Below are positions 52,990-60,686 of a DNA stretch of 64,000 bases, in pieces. The notes under the pieces were generated by a model, which saw only the letters and a list, made by a program, of their open reading frames with translations, was not told the origin of the DNA and made no database searches. The translations under genes and the position numbers were made by a program. The DNA comes from Ornithinibacillus sp047228935 (GTDB lineage Bacteria > Bacillota > Bacilli > Bacillales > Amphibacillaceae). The stretch is taken from positions 1,364,001 through 1,428,000 of the forward strand of contig NZ_JBFEGG010000001.1 of the NCBI RefSeq assembly GCF_047228935.1, read 5' to 3'. Position 1 is the first letter of the stretch, and every line of letters starts with the position of its first letter.

Positions 52990-53376
52990 ATGATTGTGTA
53001 TCTATTTCGCATTTTACTATTAGCAGCTATTATATTGCTTGTTTATTCTATTATACAATACTTTCGAAATCCTGACAGGCTACTGAATAATGCCAAGGAA
53101 ACAAAAGGTTTTTACTATTTAGATGAACGTGGAAATAGTAAGAAAAATATTCGTTTTGTTTATAAAGGTTGTCAATTTGAAGGAGAAAAATATGTAGGTA
53201 CAACGGAGGATTCCTTTGAAATTGTAGATATTCACGTAACGGTAATAGATCCACTTGAATTACAAGGACTAACTCGAGATGACCTATATTTCTTAGAGAA
53301 GGAATTACTGTTACGTTATCCCCATGCTAAGATAACTTGGAAGCACCCTATTAATAAATTATTATTACGAAATTAA
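52990..53376 (+). CDS. ysdB: YsdB-like membrane-anchored protein (sigma-W pathway protein)
   Basis: 128 aa. One N-terminal membrane span (IVYLFRILLLAAIILLVYSI), then a cytoplasmic or outside domain with ETKGFYYLDERGNSKKNIRF and VDIHVTVIDPLELQGLTRDD. The Bacillus subtilis homologue is linked to the sigma-W cell-envelope stress regulon; this is known from there, not shown here. Start at 52990 preferred for spacing from AGGAG; ATG at 52984 is possible. Strong terminator follows. Confidence 0.85.
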   Translation: MIVYLFRILLLAAIILLVYSIIQYFRNPDRLLNNAKETKGFYYLDERGNSKKNIRFVYKGCQFEGEKYVGTTEDSFEIVDIHVTVIDPLELQGLTRDDLYFLEKELLLRYPHAKITWKHPINKLLLRN

Positions 53377-53377
53377 T

Positions 53378-53418
53378 AAAGGCTTAAAGGGGAATTTCTA
53401 ACCCCCTTAAGCCTTTTA
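53378..53418. terminator. Bidirectional terminator between ysdB and the TVP38 gene
   Basis: AAAGGCTTAAAGGGG (about 53379-53393) pairs with CCCCCTTAAGCCTTTT (53402-53417). The right arm touches the stop codon of the converging gene. Confidence 0.85.
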
Positions 53419-53994
53419 ATGTTGTGTTGTCGTTTGGAAAAAGTCTTCCCACTTTATTACAATTTCTTTTCTTCTTAGTGCATAAATCAAGAGGAGTAAT
53501 GCTGATAAAGATAGGAGAATATGCATTGGGGATAAATTGGATAACCAACCACCGACTGATGTGTAAATTAAAGCAAGTGGGATATTTGTAATTAATGATG
53601 ATTTCATATAGTCTTTAAAATTTGAACTAATCTCAAGTAAACATAAGGACAATAAATGAAAATGAATAAATGGAATAAGACGTAACAATGTAATTTGTGT
53701 AACCGTTAATTCAGAGTGTTTACCGATTAACCTTTGCTTCATTCTAAGTAGACGTTTAGACAACTTCGGCATCCATTGAATAAAAATGTAAAATAGAATA
53801 CTAGATAATGTAATACCAATTATGGAGTACACTGTACCAGCAAATACACCAAACAGAATACCACCAGATACACAAATAAATACTACCGGTAGAAAAAACA
53901 TTGGACGGATTAAATGAACCATAATAAATAATAACGGAGCAAATAACCCACCTGTTTGAACGATTGCCATTATATATTGCCCGAATAACTCCAT
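53416..53994 (-). CDS. TVP38/TMEM64-family membrane protein
   Basis: 192 aa with five to six hydrophobic segments. SNARE-associated/DedA-like domain: PVVFICVSGGILFGVFAGTV and LLRLIPFIHFHLLSLCLLEI carry the conserved G and R-x-x-P pattern of the family, whose members include lipid scramblases or transporters. AAGGAGG lies 7 bases before the ATG at 53994; a longer frame to 54060 is unlikely. Substrate unknown. Confidence 0.85.
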   Translation of the reverse strand: MELFGQYIMAIVQTGGLFAPLLFIMVHLIRPMFFLPVVFICVSGGILFGVFAGTVYSIIGITLSSILFYIFIQWMPKLSKRLLRMKQRLIGKHSELTVTQITLLRLIPFIHFHLLSLCLLEISSNFKDYMKSSLITNIPLALIYTSVGGWLSNLSPMHILLSLSALLLLIYALRRKEIVIKWEDFFQTTTQH

Positions 53995-54060
53995 AAACTG
54001 CCTCCTTTTTAAGAGATCAGAAAAGACACTGCACCCACTAATGGTACATGTATATGACAA

Positions 54061-54534
54061 GAGACGAGCTATTATGACATGTAAAAATAAACATATAGAA
54101 CAATATGAACTAAAATTAATAATGGCATTCCAATACGAAACGAGTTATGCTTTGTTTTATGACGGAATGTTTTCATTCCAATATTATGATAAGTGAGATT
54201 TTTGTACAATCAAACTCTAACTTGATTATTATTGGCTTTTTAGTAAAATTAGGTCTACTTTACTTTTGGACAAAAAAACAATTATTTTTTTCTAATATGA
54301 TAAACTAATTGGATTCATATTGGTAAATTATTTATATAACGTGTTCTTTTTCCATGAAAAAATTGGACAGTTTTTACTCATGTAAATCTTCATTAATAAT
54401 ATGACCTTTTTTCTTTCCTTTTGTACTCGCCCAATAAAAGCGAATCTTATTCAAATTTCGGTTATAATTATTTGTAGTTTGATTAAATGTAACTCCTTTA
54501 CATAATTCAATTGATTGAGATTTAAAGGAATGAG
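54061..54534. other. Intergenic region upstream of ysdA
   Basis: 474 bases. One plus-strand frame of 40 codons (54074-54196, MTCKNKHIEQYELKLIMAFQ...) has a weak ribosome binding site and contains a GGAATG/CATTCC hairpin, so it is not called as a gene. A TATAAT at about 54464 may be the -10 of ysdA. The rest is AT-rich with nothing I can support. Confidence 0.5.
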
Positions 54535-54837
54535 ATGGAGGTTAATTTGGAGTTGATTTTTCTTGTATTTGCATATTTATTTTTCATCAATACTGTTGGT
54601 ATGGTTTTGATGTACCGAGATAAAAAAAGGGCTGTCAAAGGGGAATGGAGAATTAAAGAGAAAACATTATTTAATATTGCGTTGTTGGGCGGTTCTGTTG
54701 GGATTTTTTTAGGTGGCAAGCGATTTCGGCATAAAACCCACCATAAATCATTCAAATATGGTATTCCGGTAATCATTACATTTCAAATCGCATTATTCAT
54801 TTTTGCCATTTATTTCTTTCAGAATAACCCTTTATAA
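54535..54837 (+). CDS. ysdA: DUF1294 membrane protein, YsdA-like
   Basis: 100 aa with three hydrophobic segments (about 5-25, 43-60 and 76-95). MYRDKKRAVKGEWRIKEKTL and GGSVGIFLGGKRFRHKTHHK are typical of DUF1294. Function unknown. The ATG at 54535 is preceded by AAAGGA 5 bases away. Position in the ysdC-ysdB-ysdA neighbourhood supports the name. Confidence 0.85.
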   Translation: MEVNLELIFLVFAYLFFINTVGMVLMYRDKKRAVKGEWRIKEKTLFNIALLGGSVGIFLGGKRFRHKTHHKSFKYGIPVIITFQIALFIFAIYFFQNNPL

Positions 54838-55063
54838 TGAGAAAAAGTAAAATGCCATTCAATGTATTAGGCAATCAATAAATCAATAGATGCTGTTTAT
54901 GGCAGTATGTTTTTTGAATGGAAAAAGAACCTAAATATACATGAAGTGTATAAATTCTTGCATATTCTAGGCTCTTTAATTTTAATACTTGTTTTGTTAA
55001 AGCACCCGTTACTTTAAGTACATTGGTTCACAATCTAAGTTGCAATTGATAGAAAACAAAGTA

Positions 55064-55354
55064 TTATTCTTTAAATGATAAACCCACTTCTTCCAATGAA
55101 GCTCTCATAATTGGTAAGGAAGCTGGTCCAATACCATGAATTTTTAAAATTTCCTTTGCGGTCTGATTTGAGAGTTTTTGCACAGTATCAATCCCTTCGT
55201 GAAGCAAGGCATTTCTGACTGGTGAACTTAATTTCGATAGGAAGCCACTTTCAGGTTTATTTTCTTTATCGCAAGTAGGACAACTTGGACAGTCACTACT
55301 TTTATAATATTTATGCCCTTTTTCACATACTCTTAATTTTTTTTCTACTTTCAA
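55064..55354 (-). CDS. Zinc-ribbon plus RNA polymerase alpha C-terminal-like (HhH) protein
   Basis: 96 aa. N-terminal cysteine cluster (C-x3-GHKYYKSSDCPSCPTCD, about 9-28), then a helix-hairpin-helix domain (LSSPVRNALLHEGIDTVQKL, ILKIHGIGPASLPIMRASLE) like the DNA- and activator-binding C-terminal domain of RpoA. It may bind DNA or RNA polymerase. TTG start with AGGAGGG upstream. A perfect 16-base palindrome lies just before the ribosome binding site. Confidence 0.75.
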   Translation of the reverse strand: MKVEKKLRVCEKGHKYYKSSDCPSCPTCDKENKPESGFLSKLSSPVRNALLHEGIDTVQKLSNQTAKEILKIHGIGPASLPIMRASLEEVGLSFKE

Positions 55355-55373
55355 TCATAACCCTCCTACTATT

Positions 55374-55389
55374 TTAAATTGCAATTTAA
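55374..55389. promoter_or_regulatory. Perfect palindrome upstream of the zinc-ribbon/HhH gene
   Basis: TTAAATTGCAATTTAA, 16 bases, fully self-complementary, 20 bases upstream of the TTG start. AT-rich palindromes can arise by chance; an operator role is only possible. Confidence 0.35.
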
Positions 55390-55663
55390 CATACTTCTCA
55401 TTAGTATACAATAGTTGTTCAGTCTGAAAAATTTGTATGTTCAATTAACCTGCCCATCTACGCAAGGAGCGACTATCATTACTGGATAATCGCATCCCGA
55501 ATAGTATAATTAATCATTAGTAATTTTTACTTTTACAACATAAAGGATAAAATAACATAGATAAGACAAGGTTTATTAATTGGCAACATGAGGTTGCACC
55601 TTGATGCACCTATAACTATCTTTACTTTAGCTATACACTCCCCCGATAATGAAATAAGGAAAG
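55390..55663. other. Intergenic region between the zinc-ribbon/HhH and XRE genes
   Basis: With the palindrome, a gap of 309 bases between divergent genes. It should hold both promoters. GGTTGCACCTTGATGCACC (about 55593-55611) is a partly symmetrical sequence that could be an operator of the XRE protein. No small gene seen. Confidence 0.4.
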
Positions 55664-55666
55664 GTG

Positions 55667-56143
55667 ATGACTAACATGATTTTTAGTGAACGATTAAAAA
55701 AGGAACGAGAAAAAAGAGGGTGGTCACAAACTGATCTTGCTGACAAAATCCACGTGAGTCGTCAATCAGTTTCAAAATGGGAAACTGGTAAGAACTATCC
55801 AAGTATCGAAATCATCATTGAGTTGAGTGATTTATTCGGTATCACAATAGATGAAATGTTAAGGAGTGACAAAGAATTGACGGAACAAGTAATTCAAGAT
55901 AGTAAGAAATTGGCATATCCAAAATGGAAAACGTTCTTTGATAGTGTATTTATGCTAGGAGTATTTTTATTACTAGTAAAACTAATAATTTTCGGCTTAA
56001 ATTATTTTGTTGGTACAAATATTATGATTTTAGAAGGATTGCCAAAGGGCGTGGTAAGTTTTTCACCATTAGTTTTAATGATTATTGGTGGCATTGGTTC
56101 AGACAGCTTGAAAAAGAAATACATTGATGACACAAAAAGGTAG
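55667..56143 (+). CDS. XRE-family regulator with C-terminal membrane segments
   Basis: 158 aa. HTH at about residues 8-62 (SERLKKEREKRGWSQTDLAD, HVSRQSVSKWETGKNYPSIE), then a linker and two hydrophobic segments (SVFMLGVFLLLVKLIIFGLN and VSFSPLVLMIIGGIG). Membrane-bound HTH proteins of this type often sense the envelope or control a nearby transporter, but no target gene lies next to it. Starts at 55667 (AAGGA 6 bases upstream) or 55676 are both possible. A terminator overlaps the stop codon. Confidence 0.8.
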   Translation: MTNMIFSERLKKEREKRGWSQTDLADKIHVSRQSVSKWETGKNYPSIEIIIELSDLFGITIDEMLRSDKELTEQVIQDSKKLAYPKWKTFFDSVFMLGVFLLLVKLIIFGLNYFVGTNIMILEGLPKGVVSFSPLVLMIIGGIGSDSLKKKYIDDTKR

Positions 56144-56160
56144 CATTATCGCTACCTTTT
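56138..56160 (+). terminator. Rho-independent terminator of the XRE gene
   Basis: GGTAGC and GCTACC (56139-56156) with a 6-base loop, then TTTTC. The TAG stop codon lies inside the left arm. Confidence 0.75.
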
Positions 56161-56808
56161 CACTATTCTGCCCCGTTAGTGGAGTAAACACAATTCCATA
56201 AATATGTATAAATATTAGCACCTATACATCTTCTCATAAGTAGTGATTCATAAGGATTAATAAACAAATTTCCAAAACATACGTCAATTTGCCAGAAACA
56301 ATTCAACAATGATACCCAAAACTAAATAATAGTTTTATCAAAATAGGGATAACGTTGTGCTATTCCTTTTACATGTGATTCTATTCTTTTTTACCTTTAG
56401 CAATCGAAAACTGTTTAATGTTACAAGTAATATGCCCCTATAACGGAAAACATCGCTATCCATAGCGTTAACTAACAGTAATGCAATTAATTTAACTGCT
56501 AAAGTGAAGGTAATGTTCTGCTCTAACCTTTCTTAGTATAAATATTAAGTCCACAATTTGTTTTTATGAATTTTTGGGTTCAATGAGTATTGTCGATTGA
56601 TTGAGCCAGTAAGTGCGAATTAGAGAACCACTAAGTGAGTTGTAAACTAACGAATACTATCGGAAACTAAAAGAGATTCAATAGCTATAGTTTAGCTTAT
56701 TTAAGACTTTTATCTTTTAGATGTTTATCAATAATAAACGCAATGGTAGGACTGTTAATTACATAGGCGTTTGACAATCCATGCCGTGTTTTTCCTATTA
56801 ATTTGGAT
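56161..56808. other. Gene-free region at the probable end of the mobile element
   Basis: About 650 bases without a supported gene. It separates the chromosomal XRE gene from the 3' end of the HEPN-like gene and must contain the left boundary of the recombinase element if that element ends here. GAGCCAGTAAGTG (56603-56615) and GAGAACCACTAAGTG (56623-56637) form an imperfect direct repeat; further ACTAA motifs follow to about 56680. The rest is AT-rich. Confidence 0.4.
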
Positions 56809-58200
56809 TTACCCCTTCAAGTTACCACTTTTTATCTTTAGATGGGAGTATTCCAAATCCCGAATAGTATGTCTCAAAATTTTCCATTCTGCCTTTTTAT
56901 ATCCTCGAGCAACTGGATCACCATTTTCTCCTTCGTAGCAAAGTCTAAATTTATGCAATACTTCAAAAAGAGTTTGGTCTTCTACTCTTTCAAATTCTAG
57001 TAACACTTCAATTTCACTAATTGCAGGTGCGGTATCATAAACGTTTACTAATTTAAAATCTATTAGTTTCATTTGATCAAATATTTCACGAAGTTCACCA
57101 GCTAGCTTGCCTATTGTTGTACCTTTTAAATAACTGTTTGAAATCAACTTTGCCATGTTTCCAAAATTTTTCTTTTTTAAATAATATATGAACTCAATCA
57201 AGGCCTTTTCTGGGGTGTTTTTGGCATAATCACTGACCTCTCCTTTTTCTGGGAGATCCTCGCCAACCTTTAAATCTCTTCTAACCCATTTGTTCATATA
57301 CTCTCGTTCTTTTTGATTTTCGTGCAATTGTTCTAATGAGCTTGCAAGCTGATTCATTGTCTCTTCGATTGTTGGCGGTACAAATTCTTTATTGATACCC
57401 TTTTTTCCAGCCTTAACTGCATCTGCCCAATCTCTTAATGCAAGTAACGTAGAAAGTGCCTTTGAGGAAACTTGTACATTACTATAGCCTAAATCTCTAC
57501 CATGTAGAATCCCATTTCTAAACGGTAACACAATTTCCTCATCAGTCGTTTTCTTACGACTTCTGCCAAAAATTTTTGCTATTGTACCAAGACCACTATC
57601 ATGAGCTGCAATCGTATCCCAAACTGTTAGTTCTACACTTTCTGCAAAAAAGCCAACATTTTCAAAGTCATTCACTAGTCCATCTATCATCATCAAAAAT
57701 AATGGTACGCTTGCATGGTATCTTCCGCTAAAGTGATCTTCTAGGGCATTTATCATCAGGGTCCTTCTAGGCCTAAATTCTTCTAAAGCCATCAGTCTAG
57801 TAGCTAGAAAGTTCACTTTCTCCCTATTAGTAAAGTATTCAATTAAGGCATCTTCTGCTTCATCAGGTTTTCCTTGTTCGGCGAGTTTGACGCAACTTTC
57901 CATTAAAGGAAAACTTAAAGTTTCAAATGCAATCCAGCCTTTTTTTGCAAAGAAATGATTAAATCTATCCGGTACGATCTTTAATGCTCTGTATTGTTTA
58001 TAAGATTCTTCAAATTGTTGAAATGCTTCTTCAAATTTCGGTTCACTAAATCCAAACTGTTTTGCTGATAAATATAATTGTTGAAAATCTCTGGCACCCT
58101 CAAAAGTCATATCCATTTCCTTGAAGCTATAATTATCTTTAATTTGTTTTTTATGTTTCTTTCTAAACCCCTTTTTATTCTTGGATTTCTTTTTAGCCAT
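56809..58200 (-). CDS. Putative HEPN-domain protein, possible RNase cargo of the recombinase element
   Basis: 463 aa from MAKKKSKNKK. A strongly basic N-terminus (KKKSKNKKGFRKKHKKQIK) is followed by a helical middle. YHASVPLFLMMIDGLVNDFE (about 161-180) and LPFRNGILHGRDLGYSN (about 225-241) match the HEPN pattern; RNGILH (228-233) is the R-x4-H active site of HEPN RNases. A C-terminal domain (about 325-460) is unrecognised. GGAGAGGAG lies upstream of the ATG at 58200. It lies 84 bases after the coiled-coil gene, same strand as the recombinases. An abortive-infection or toxin role is inference; no antitoxin is seen. Confidence 0.65.
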   Translation of the reverse strand: MAKKKSKNKKGFRKKHKKQIKDNYSFKEMDMTFEGARDFQQLYLSAKQFGFSEPKFEEAFQQFEESYKQYRALKIVPDRFNHFFAKKGWIAFETLSFPLMESCVKLAEQGKPDEAEDALIEYFTNREKVNFLATRLMALEEFRPRRTLMINALEDHFSGRYHASVPLFLMMIDGLVNDFENVGFFAESVELTVWDTIAAHDSGLGTIAKIFGRSRKKTTDEEIVLPFRNGILHGRDLGYSNVQVSSKALSTLLALRDWADAVKAGKKGINKEFVPPTIEETMNQLASSLEQLHENQKEREYMNKWVRRDLKVGEDLPEKGEVSDYAKNTPEKALIEFIYYLKKKNFGNMAKLISNSYLKGTTIGKLAGELREIFDQMKLIDFKLVNVYDTAPAISEIEVLLEFERVEDQTLFEVLHKFRLCYEGENGDPVARGYKKAEWKILRHTIRDLEYSHLKIKSGNLKG

Positions 58201-58284
58201 CTTATCGACTCTCCTCTCCAAAATACCCACTAACTCATGCCAATAATCAGGTTCAACTATCCTTTTGTAACCTTAGATTTTATA

Positions 58285-58842
58285 TCAACTGAAGGATACA
58301 ATTTTTTTATTATTCTGATGAGCAACTTCCTTACGCAATTTTTTGTTTTCAATTTCTAATTTTTGAATATCCTTTTGTCTATCTTCTATTTGTTGGATAA
58401 GACGTTTATTTTCAGCCTCCAACTTTTCTATATATAATTTCATTTCGAAGCTGTCCACTACTTTCTGTCTTAATCCATCTACATACACGGAAAGCTCCCC
58501 TTTTTCACTTTTGAGCTTTTTAGTCCTATTTATATTTAAAATGTCTTCTTTTTCAATTTCTTGAATTCGTTTTTCAATATAGAGTTTTAATGTATTTGTA
58601 TTTAGGTTAATCTGACTTCTTGGTACTTTTGCCCCCGAAGAAACAGCGGAAATAGATAATTTATTAGACTGCTTTATTTGTTCTTTTAATTGCCTTTGTT
58701 TGATACAGACCTTTTGTAGATATTCTTCTATCAAAATCAATTGTTCCTGTATTTTTGTGCTGCTAATTTCACCTAATTCACCAATACCATATCTTAGAGT
58801 GTTTTCATTTACACATTCTTTAAGTTCAATGTCAATGCCCAT
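58285..58842 (-). CDS. TnpC/GinD-like coiled-coil protein of the recombinase operon
   Basis: 185 aa. Mostly coiled coil, especially the C-terminal half (MKLYIEKLEAENKRLIQQIE, DRQKDIQKLEIENKKLRKEV). The middle SISAVSSGAKVPRSQINLN may be a small DNA-binding part. It overlaps the 625-aa recombinase gene by 34 bases with AAGGAG at its start. In Tn554 the third gene tnpC encodes a small helical accessory protein, and GInt islands carry a fourth small gene; position and size fit this role. Sequence similarity to either cannot be shown here. Confidence 0.7.
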   Translation of the reverse strand: MGIDIELKECVNENTLRYGIGELGEISSTKIQEQLILIEEYLQKVCIKQRQLKEQIKQSNKLSISAVSSGAKVPRSQINLNTNTLKLYIEKRIQEIEKEDILNINRTKKLKSEKGELSVYVDGLRQKVVDSFEMKLYIEKLEAENKRLIQQIEDRQKDIQKLEIENKKLRKEVAHQNNKKIVSFS

Positions 58843-60686
58843 TTGGTAATCTCCTTGTTAACATTTTCAATATCGGAAATTATGATTTCTAATTGTGGGT
58901 AAGAAGATACGATGAATTCTTTTCCTTTCTTGTTCAAAATAGAAAGAAGTAATTCATGCTCTTGTACAACCCGGTTTTGATAAAACTTAATTAAAGAAGA
59001 ATATTCATTCTCATAATCTCTTTGATACTTTGAATCTTGTTGAACTAATTCTTTGTTGCGTTGAACGATTTTTGACTTATCAATAAATCGTTTATAGGTG
59101 AAATCAAACGATTCAATATTAGGTACTTTTGGACTTAGAAAATACCATTTTTCAAAGGTTGCAAGACGATATTGACGCTCACACAACATTCCTAAATGTC
59201 TAGTACATACCCCAACGATGCTTTCACGTAAGGGGTTATATTTTAAGGTATTGATAATTTCATCAATATTCTTAAAAATATTGAATTTCTTCTTTTTGAG
59301 AAATTTATTAATCTCTTCATATGCTTTTATTAATTCTGGTTCTGATAGTTCTTTTTTTATAAAGTGATTTTGATTGTTTTGTTCCAAACCTAAAGAAGTT
59401 CCATCATTCATTGCCCGTTTGAATAGTGTTTCCTTTATAAGTTCATCTCTAAAATAGTGCTTTGTCATTTCTTCAGTCAAATGATTCATATGCTCTCTTA
59501 TCCATTGCAAACTAACTTTATCTTTTAGAATATTTGCCACGGCTACTCTAAATTGATGTGGATTTAAAGTATAAAAAGTATCACCTATTTTCGGAACATT
59601 TGGTAAGGTTTTTGGGATTACACCTTTTAAATAGCTGTCAATTTTCTGCAAATGAATTTGTTCTTTTTCATATTCAGATATGTTATCAAATAATTCATTT
59701 TGATTTCTATAAAAAAAGGTATCAAAAAGATTATCAAATGTTGTCCGACCATATAACTTATTAAACTTGTTCAAAAATAAATAATTGGTGTTTCCCTTTT
59801 TTCTCCCGTCTTTTGAAAGTTTCACAATAGTCCGATAAGCCTGTACCGTTTCAGGAAATGCGATTGTTTTAGTCCATCTGCCATTATTTTCAGCAGTTGT
59901 TTTAAAAGTGAAAAAGTTAAGTATAAATGCTTTTGCTTTTTTGTTTAATATTGTAATGTCCTTTAATTTACCAGCTTCTAATCTGTGAAGTTCGCCTTTT
60001 CTCATACCTGTGTGGGATAAAATAACAATTAAACACGCCATCATACGATCTTGTTTTCTAAGACTTTCATCCTTCATATCTTTTAAGGCACGTTTAACAA
60101 CAAGATTAAAAATTCTTTTTGGGATATTTGGTGTTTTACGAACCTCTTTTTCCGCTTTTCTCTCTGCTATTGGAACAGTAAGTATCTTTTGAAACTCCGA
60201 TAAATCAATGTCACATCCAGCGAATTGAACTTCCTGTAAAAATCCACCAACACTTTTAAGAAGCGTCGATAGATAGTTTTTTGTTATATTATTTTTTTTA
60301 AGTGTTTCCACATATCCTTTAATGATCTCTGGTGTTAGGTATCTTAAATCATACATATATTTTTCTTTTTCTAGATAAAAAATGAATCTTCTTATCTCAC
60401 TAAATCTGCTATAAACTGTACTGGGTCTATTTCGTTTATTAAACAGCTCACGCAGCATAATTTTTTTCAATAATACTCTAAACATTTTTGACTTGATAGG
60501 GGAAAAATCAAGTGGGTGTGCCTTTGGGTGTAGTTTATCGGCAATCTCCCATCTATTATCAGAAAACCTCAAATTTGTCCTAATCAATAGGGCTGGCTCA
60601 TCAATAAAATCACTTTTCAGGTAATTCTGTTGCCCGGATAATGTACTTGCATTATCTATATTCCACTCTATTTTTTCAGTGTTCAT
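58809..60686 (-). CDS. Tyrosine recombinase, Tn554 TnpB-like (625 aa)
   Basis: Long N-terminal part (about 1-190) with core-binding helices, then a catalytic domain with a full set of residues: R229 in GMRKGEL, K262 in FTFKTT, H377-x-x-R380 in NPHQFRVAV, H402 in MNHLT and Y411 in KHYFRDE. A C-terminal extension of about 200 residues follows. Size is close to Tn554 TnpB (about 630). GGAGGGGG precedes the ATG; the start overlaps the 808-aa gene by 11 bases. Probably active in integration and excision. Confidence 0.88.
   Translation of the reverse strand: MNTEKIEWNIDNASTLSGQQNYLKSDFIDEPALLIRTNLRFSDNRWEIADKLHPKAHPLDFSPIKSKMFRVLLKKIMLRELFNKRNRPSTVYSRFSEIRRFIFYLEKEKYMYDLRYLTPEIIKGYVETLKKNNITKNYLSTLLKSVGGFLQEVQFAGCDIDLSEFQKILTVPIAERKAEKEVRKTPNIPKRIFNLVVKRALKDMKDESLRKQDRMMACLIVILSHTGMRKGELHRLEAGKLKDITILNKKAKAFILNFFTFKTTAENNGRWTKTIAFPETVQAYRTIVKLSKDGRKKGNTNYLFLNKFNKLYGRTTFDNLFDTFFYRNQNELFDNISEYEKEQIHLQKIDSYLKGVIPKTLPNVPKIGDTFYTLNPHQFRVAVANILKDKVSLQWIREHMNHLTEEMTKHYFRDELIKETLFKRAMNDGTSLGLEQNNQNHFIKKELSEPELIKAYEEINKFLKKKKFNIFKNIDEIINTLKYNPLRESIVGVCTRHLGMLCERQYRLATFEKWYFLSPKVPNIESFDFTYKRFIDKSKIVQRNKELVQQDSKYQRDYENEYSSLIKFYQNRVVQEHELLLSILNKKGKEFIVSSYPQLEIIISDIENVNKEITKWALTLNLKNV

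Noticed and set aside
54074..54196. 40-codon frame MTCKNKHIEQYELKLIMAFQ... as a gene
   Set aside because: Weak ribosome binding site and an internal hairpin; kept only as a note in the intergenic entry.
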